A stretch of 10,279 nt of DNA, taken from assembly GCA_007122565.1 (NCBI GenBank), contig SKTJ01000199.1, forward strand, positions 1 to 10,279. Reading direction: 5' to 3'. Below are positions 6,605 through 10,279 of the stretch, in pieces. Position 1 is the first letter of the stretch. Each line of letters begins with the position of its first letter. Source of the DNA: Syntrophomonadaceae bacterium. GTDB taxonomy: Bacteria; Bacillota; Dethiobacteria; DTU022; UBA8154. Made by a program: the position numbers and the translations under genes. Below the pieces are notes generated by a model. It was given only the letters and a program-made list of their open reading frames with translations. It was not told where the DNA came from and did not search any database.

Positions 6605-6855
6605 GAAAATAAATTACAAAAGCCGCGGTTTGTTAGCTCCCCGGGCTGATTACGAAGATAATATCGCGGCAGTTGATGACGGCCCCTTTGTTAATGTTAA
6701 CGCTTCCATAATGGCAGACTTAAGCAGCACGATTCAAAGGTGTACTGCAAAAACCTTTTAAAATGGAAGCGCTATCTCGATTAATGGAAAGGTTTATACT
6801 CTAGCGTAATTAGTCTTACTGAAAGAATTTCACTAACAAATACCCGGGTTTTTTA
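6605..6855. other. Spacer between spoVT and the operon, with nested inverted repeats
   Basis: CGCTTCCAT (6701-6709) and ATGGAAGCG (6763-6771) are perfect 9-bp inverted copies. Inside them AAAGGT (6736-6741) and ACCTTT (6753-6758) form a second pair. Neither has a U-tract in the spoVT direction, so this is not a standard terminator. The plus strand is also open from about 6564 to 6761, with a protein-like stretch (ADYEDNIAAVDDGPFVNVNA) but no start codon before 6711, and may be a decayed gene end. I see no other feature. Confidence 0.35.
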
Positions 6856-7407
6856 TCACTCCAAGTGCTTGGCCAGAAAGCCTGCTGCCGTTTCCACTAG
6901 TTTGAGCTCTAAATCACCTAACCTGGCATCTTTATTTTTTGTCCCCATGAATACCGCCCCAATAGCTTCCCCTTCACTGATAATGGGAGCTATTGCCTCT
7001 GCAGTGAACTTTGAAGCGTTCTCTTCATCTGCATGGTGGTAATATTCATGCTGCGCAGTGTCAAGGATCAGCACGCTCTTACGTGTTTGCATAACCTGTT
7101 CCACCGCAGCGCTAACTGATCGATTAACAAATTCTTTCTCAGGGGCACCTGCAACTGAAATTACTTTATCCCGGTCTGCGATACAAGCAATATGTCCCAT
7201 TACCTCATGCAGCGAATCAGCATACTCTTTTACAACATGCCCCAGTTCCCCCACCGGGGAATATTTTTTCAAAATCACTTCTCCGTTCTGATCGACAAAA
7301 ATTTCCAGAGGTTCACCCTCACGAATTTTAAAGTTGCGTCTAATTTCTTTGGGAATAACAACCCTGCCCAGTTCGTCAATCCTACGCACAATGCCAGTTG
7401 CTTTCAA
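6856..7407 (-). CDS. spoVT: Stage V sporulation protein T, AbrB-type transcription regulator
   Basis: SpoVT is a forespore DNA-binding protein that tunes sigma-G-dependent genes late in sporulation. The 183-residue product (178 in B. subtilis) has the AbrB swapped-hairpin domain at 1-50: KATGIVRRIDELGRVVIPKE, followed by RRNFKIREGEPLEIF. A GAF-like domain fills about 56-183 (SLHEVMGHIACIADRDKVIS ... APIISEGEAIGAVFMG ... LVETAAGFLAKHLE). This domain pair distinguishes SpoVT from plain AbrB. The start is TTG at 7405-7407, with AGAGGG 7 bases upstream; it yields the family's exact N-terminus. A sigma-G-like promoter lies about 50 bases upstream. The gene appears monocistronic, with 353 bp before the next gene on the same strand. 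A broken copy of its own N-terminal coding region sits just upstream. Confidence 0.95.
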   Translation of the reverse strand: MKATGIVRRIDELGRVVIPKEIRRNFKIREGEPLEIFVDQNGEVILKKYSPVGELGHVVKEYADSLHEVMGHIACIADRDKVISVAGAPEKEFVNRSVSAAVEQVMQTRKSVLILDTAQHEYYHHADEENASKFTAEAIAPIISEGEAIGAVFMGTKNKDARLGDLELKLVETAAGFLAKHLE

Positions 7408-7461
7408 GACCGTTCCCTCTTTTCATGATTTGTTTGGTAACTGGAGCTCTTCGGTTTGTTT

Positions 7462-7491
7462 TAGTATTCATATTATTAAAGAGTTTTATGC
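7462..7491 (-). promoter_or_regulatory. Sigma-G-like promoter of spoVT
   Basis: On the minus strand GCATA (7487-7491) and AATACTA (7462-7468) are 18 bp apart, close to the forespore sigma-G pattern (GMATA, 17-18 bp, CATNMTA; first base of the -10 differs). The predicted start lies near 7455, giving a leader of about 50 bases. In B. subtilis spoVT is a sigma-G gene, which supports the call. Confidence 0.5.
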
Positions 7492-7496
7492 GCATT

Positions 7497-7556
7497 TTAT
7501 TCGGGGATAACAACTCTATCCAATTTATCAATCCTATCCACAAGAGCTAATAACAA
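7497..7556 (-). pseudogene. Remnant of an AbrB/SpoVT N-terminal coding region
   Basis: The minus-strand frame reads LLLALVDRIDKLDRVVIPE and then TAA (7497-7499). It aligns with SpoVT's GIVRRIDELGRVVIPKE. The DNA is similar too: roughly three quarters of about 45 positions agree by eye with 7352-7396 inside spoVT. It lacks a ribosome site and stops before the second half of the AbrB fold. This is best read as a decayed duplicate or the stub of a lost AbrB paralogue. The stretch from 7557 to 7710 holds no gene that I can see. Confidence 0.7.
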
Positions 7557-7710
7557 TTATCTAACAGAGATAAAAAGACGTACAGGTATCACTAGGTGAG
7601 GCTCTGCTTTTTCTTTCTTAATTTGATAGGTGTTGAGGCAATATTTACCTTTAAATGATCATAGGTATTAACATGTTGTTTATATACTGGCCTGTTAATA
7701 GGTGCGGCAA

Positions 7711-8589
7711 ATGAATGACGGTTACATAAAAGTAATCTCTGCTTCAATAATATGGGGGACAATCGGTGTCTTCGCCCGCTGGAGTGGCGCCGATCCCCTG
7801 TTTTTATCGTTCTCCCGTTGTTTTATTGCTGTTCTGGCCATCCTGATTTTCCTTCTTCACAAGCGTGAGGCCCTGCCTGCTCCACGGGGTGGAGAGTTGT
7901 TCCTGGTGAGTTTGAGTGGACTCTTTCGGGCTGCGGGCCTCTATTTTTATTTTATTGCCATAACTATGACCACTTTATGTTATACCCTTTTTATTTTTTA
8001 TCTGGCTCCTGTTATGGTGGTGCTCCTTGCCCCCGTGTTCATCGGTGAAAAGCTGGAAAAACACAGTTTGATCGCTCTTTTCGTTGCTGTTTTGGGGATT
8101 GGGTTTGTTTTATTCTCTATGTTTGATGGTGAAATCACTGCTGCGGAACTGAACGGTATCATCTATGCTTTGCTTGGTGCCTTATGCTTTGCTTTTACCA
8201 TAATCATCGCCAAGGGACTGCCCAGGGTTAGCGGTCTGGCCCTGACGTTTTACCAGATGCTGGTGGCTGCTCTGTGCCTACTCCCGTTTATCCCAAACCA
8301 TTCTGTAATGGAGCATGACGCCAAATTAACGGCAATTATGGTCGTGAGCATTGTTCTGTTGGGGATTTTACATACGGCCTATACCTATGTAATTTATCAT
8401 GAAGGACTGCAGGTAGTAAAAATTCAACATGCCGGCATTTTCCTTTATCTGGACCCGGTGGTGGCTTCTATTTGTGGTTATATCATCTTTCACGAGAGCA
8501 TCAGTACGCAGGGCTTTGTGGGGGCGTTCCTCATCCTGATGGCGGGAATCGTGGTTACCATGGGCAGCACCCGGAATGTTAAAGCTTAG
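7711..8589 (+). CDS. EamA/DMT superfamily permease
   Basis: This is a drug/metabolite-type transporter of the inner membrane with about ten hydrophobic segments in two EamA halves. Half one contains SIIWGTIGVFARW, SFSRCFIAVLAIL, CYTLFIFYLAPVMVVLLAPV and FIGEKL. Half two contains NGIIYALLGALCFAFTIIIA, TAYTYVIYHEGLQVVKIQHA, IFLYLDPVVASICGYIIFHE and SIS. Length (about 292 residues) is normal for the family. The start is set at ATG 7711-7713, because AGGTG lies 6 bases before it. A GTG at 7702 would add three residues but overlaps that ribosome site. Substrates in this family range from amino acids to nucleosides and cannot be predicted here. It converges on the MFS gene and is transcribed alone. 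Confidence 0.92.
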   Translation: MNDGYIKVISASIIWGTIGVFARWSGADPLFLSFSRCFIAVLAILIFLLHKREALPAPRGGELFLVSLSGLFRAAGLYFYFIAITMTTLCYTLFIFYLAPVMVVLLAPVFIGEKLEKHSLIALFVAVLGIGFVLFSMFDGEITAAELNGIIYALLGALCFAFTIIIAKGLPRVSGLALTFYQMLVAALCLLPFIPNHSVMEHDAKLTAIMVVSIVLLGILHTAYTYVIYHEGLQVVKIQHAGIFLYLDPVVASICGYIIFHESISTQGFVGAFLILMAGIVVTMGSTRNVKA

Positions 8590-8623
8590 CTGCAAACCCA
8601 CTTCCCTATTCCAATAGTTTTGC

Positions 8624-8655
8624 TTTCCAAACTTCCAAACTTCCAACTTTCCAAC
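8624..8655 (+). repeat. 8-bp tandem repeat (CTTCCAAC type) between convergent genes
   Basis: Four consecutive units read TTTCCAAA, CTTCCAAA, CTTCCAAC and TTTCCAAC, with an exact period of 8. A degenerate tract of the same unit and period lies at 1711-1740 in opposite orientation. It fills most of the 72-bp gap between the two transporter genes. I see no convincing terminator in that gap. Confidence 0.7.
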
Positions 8656-8661
8656 CTTGAG

Positions 8662-9861
8662 TTACTCTTTTTCTTTGAGCTCCGGCGGAAGGAGCTTTTC
8701 TTCATTGACGAAGAAGAATATGGCGAACCCGAGTATGATGATCAGTGCTGCCACGGGCAAAAAGGTTACGAAGATACTGATATGTAATAAAAAGGCGATT
8801 AAAAACGGGGCGGCAGCGGCGCCCAGGCAACGGAAGCTACCAAAAATAGTGGAGATAACCCCCCGGTGGCCCCGGGACGATATGGCGGAAGCCACTGTAT
8901 CCAGCACGGGTAGCAGCAGTCCGGCGCTAAATCCCACAAGCACAAGGTTTGGCCAAATATACACCGTAGTGTAAATTAAGGGGATCAGGAGCAAGGATAC
9001 TCCGGCGATTAAATGTCCGGCAAACAGGGTAATACGCGGCCCGATTTTGCTGGTAAAGCTTGATGCAAAATATGCTGTTAGCATGAGGGCCGCTACGGGA
9101 ATAGCGATTACCAGCCCGTGGACAATAGTCCCTTCAGGAATACTTTGATCGATAAACTCGCTCACCCAGAACATGGTGCCGAATAGGAAAAAGATACTGG
9201 CAAATGCCGCTAAAAGGGCGAGGATGTTGGAGATACTTTTCAACTCTTTTAAAGAAGCTACTTCCGATTTGAGCGATACTTTTTCCTTTAACGGCGGTTC
9301 CTTAATTGTGATCCAGTACAATATACCAACGGGGATGGCAATAACGGGATAAACAAAAAACGGGGCATAAAAGCCAATCATCCCCACAACCCCCCCAATG
9401 ATGGGACTGAGCAGTTTCCCCACACCGTTTGCCATCTCCAGGAAGCCCATGGCCTGCGTCCGTTCCTGGCTTTGAAAAATGTCGCCGGCCAGGGCTACGG
9501 CCAGGTACATGGGTGTTGCGGAGCCCACTCCCTGGAGGACACGTAAAACCAACACCGTATTAAAAGGATTTTCTATGACCAGCAAAGCTACCCCCGCCAG
9601 TCCTCCGGCAATACCATAGAGGAAGATGGAAGGCACAACTATTTTTTTACGCCCCAACCGGTCTGCCAGAACACCGCCGATGGGGTTTAAAAAGGCGGCA
9701 GGAAATGATACGAGGATAAAGATCAGGGATATTTCCTGCAGACTCAGGTCAAGCGCCTTTCTCATTTGTGGGAAAATAGGCAGAAGCATCGTATTAGCCA
9801 TAATCATGATCGATGTCGATGCTCCCAGGGAGAAGACTTTTAATCTGGTTGCTGTTTTCAT
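8662..9861 (-). CDS. Major facilitator superfamily permease (DHA1-like)
   Basis: The 399-residue product has about twelve hydrophobic segments in two groups of six. It carries the MFS loop 2-3 motif A (GGVLADRLGRKKIVVP, about 62-77), RVLQGVGSATPMYLAVALAG (motif B-like, about 107-126) and GKLLSPIIGGVVG (motif C-like antiporter signature, about 147-159). A charged cytoplasmic loop (IKEPPLKEKVSLKSEVASLK) joins the two halves. These features favour a proton-driven efflux pump of the DHA1 group. The ligand is unknown. The ATG at 9859-9861 gives a normal basic N-terminus, but no ribosome site precedes it. A TATAAT box ends only 5 bases upstream, so the mRNA may be leaderless. The gene ends convergent with the EamA permease. 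Confidence 0.93.
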   Translation of the reverse strand: MKTATRLKVFSLGASTSIMIMANTMLLPIFPQMRKALDLSLQEISLIFILVSFPAAFLNPIGGVLADRLGRKKIVVPSIFLYGIAGGLAGVALLVIENPFNTVLVLRVLQGVGSATPMYLAVALAGDIFQSQERTQAMGFLEMANGVGKLLSPIIGGVVGMIGFYAPFFVYPVIAIPVGILYWITIKEPPLKEKVSLKSEVASLKELKSISNILALLAAFASIFFLFGTMFWVSEFIDQSIPEGTIVHGLVIAIPVAALMLTAYFASSFTSKIGPRITLFAGHLIAGVSLLLIPLIYTTVYIWPNLVLVGFSAGLLLPVLDTVASAISSRGHRGVISTIFGSFRCLGAAAAPFLIAFLLHISIFVTFLPVAALIIILGFAIFFFVNEEKLLPPELKEKE

Positions 9862-9866
9862 ATATC

Positions 9867-9872
9867 ATTATA
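9867..9872 (-). promoter_or_regulatory. -10 box very close to the MFS start codon
   Basis: A perfect TATAAT on the minus strand lies 5 bases before the ATG, placing the predicted transcript start at or inside the start codon. The -35 region is weak: TTGTCA at 9896-9901 is 23 bp away, too far. The promoter assignment is therefore tentative. Confidence 0.35.
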
Positions 9873-9965
9873 TTTTACATTTCAGCTCTTTTGTATGACA
9901 AGAATAAATTTCAAATATGGCACTTTGGGGCCATAGCAATTAAAAAAAATCACTATCATGCTGCG

Positions 9966-9992
9966 TTGTAGAAAAGAAACATATGGTATAAT
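9966..9992 (+). promoter_or_regulatory. Extended -10 promoter on the plus strand
   Basis: TGGTATAAT (9984-9992) is a full extended -10 element. TTGTAG (9966-9971) is 15 bp upstream as a weak -35. It points toward the gene that seems to begin at the right edge, about 280 bases away, which is a long leader. It could instead drive an RNA across 10000-10270. Confidence 0.4.
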
Positions 9993-10044
9993 GTAACCGT
10001 ATCTATTCCAGTGGACCTGGTTTGTTAACTTTATAACTATTCTT

Positions 10045-10098
10045 TCATCGCGAGGAGCACCAGCGATAAGATTGCCGCGCCTGCGGCTTGCAATGACA
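10045..10098. repeat. Palindromic interspersed repeat (TCATTGCGAGGAGC ... GCAATGACA type)
   Basis: The segment starts TCATCGCGAGGAGC and ends GCTTGCAATGACA, with ATTGCCGC and GCGGC between; GCCGC/GCGGC forms a stem. This matches the layout of the small palindromic elements found in many unrelated bacterial genomes, where TCATTGCGAGGAGC and GCAATGACA are the outer ends. This copy is imperfect (TCATCGC), so the outer arms no longer pair fully. No transposase is present. Confidence 0.6.
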
Positions 10099-10138
10099 AG
10101 TGACTTGCTTCACTGAATATATACATGTAACCATTAGG

Positions 10139-10181
10139 TACTCAGAATCCAGTAGAAGTATTCAGAAGAACCTCAGAATGG
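10139..10181. repeat. Degenerate CAGAA-type short repeats
   Basis: The tract contains CTCAGAATCC, TTCAGAAGAA and CTCAGAATGG within about 40 bp, separated by related words (CAGTAGAAG). The period is irregular. It resembles other simple spacer repeats but could be chance. Just downstream a 14-bp perfect palindrome of A and T lies at 10211-10224. Confidence 0.3.
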
Positions 10182-10260
10182 TTCGGGCAACTTATCACAT
10201 CATCGCGGAGTATTTTTAAAAATATCGATACATTTAGGGTCATTTACCATATTTGAATTC

Positions 10261-10279
10261 GGGGGAGTGTTATCTGTGC
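10261..10279 (+). CDS. Probable start of a gene cut by the window edge
   Basis: GGGGGAG (10261-10267) lies 8 bases before GTG at 10276-10278, a strong ribosome site with ideal spacing. Only the start codon is inside the window, so nothing can be said about the product. The rest of the 9862-10260 gap holds only the promoter boxes and repeats listed. Confidence 0.45.

Noticed and set aside
5288..6612. Plus-strand frames of 87-109 codons opposite the GGT gene
   Set aside because: Antisense shadows of a well-conserved enzyme; no ribosome sites or recognisable domains.
9917..9935. Small hairpin TATGGC / GCCATA upstream of the MFS gene
   Set aside because: Six-bp arms followed by an A-run on the plus strand; it lacks a U-tract in either useful direction, so it is not a terminator, and there is no support for an operator.
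10211..10224. Perfect 14-bp palindrome of A and T
   Set aside because: AT-only palindromes of this size are common in AT-rich spacers; no partner site was seen.
1..10279. Possible CRISPR, prophage, insertion sequence or toxin-antitoxin locus
   Set aside because: No regular spacer-repeat array, transposase, integrase or toxin-like gene pair is visible.

Overview
The window looks like chromosomal DNA of an endospore-forming Firmicute, probably from the Clostridia (Desulfotomaculum/Pelotomaculum-like). The evidence is a full-length SpoVT with a sigma-G-like promoter, a YetF/DUF421 membrane protein, a LysM remnant, frequent TTG and GTG starts with strong AGGAGG-type ribosome sites, and intermediate GC. 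The genus-level placement is inference. I see no rRNA, tRNA, CRISPR array, transposase or phage gene.

Layout. Positions 1-159 hold a 52-residue membrane-protein frame of unknown function that begins at the window edge. Next comes a YetF/DUF421 gene on the minus strand (219-935), preceded by a well-formed 12-codon leader frame. Positions 1040-1860 are a gene graveyard: an intrinsic terminator, a LysM domain without a start, a signal-peptide-like stub, an unidentified helical fragment and a degenerate 8-bp repeat tract.

The centre (1859-6502, minus strand) is the most interesting part. It is a three-gene operon with overlapping ends: a gamma-glutamyltransferase-family Ntn hydrolase without a signal peptide, a 726-residue fusion of a D-Ala-D-Ala-ligase-like ATP-grasp domain to an M20-peptidase-like domain whose metal ligands all appear lost, and an N-formylglutamate-amidohydrolase-family enzyme. 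A good -10 box with an inverted repeat at the predicted transcription start precedes the operon. The set suggests an intracellular pathway that makes and remodels a small amide-linked or gamma-glutamyl-type compound. The substrate cannot be read from sequence.

Upstream lies spoVT (6856-7407, minus) with its promoter, directly preceded by a decayed second copy of the AbrB-type N-terminus. The right side carries two convergent transporters, an EamA/DMT permease (7711-8589, plus) and an MFS permease (8662-9861, minus). They are separated by another copy of the 8-bp repeat tract. The last 400 bases are non-coding, with a plus-strand promoter, a palindromic interspersed repeat, and a ribosome site with a GTG start at the very end for a gene continuing outside the window.
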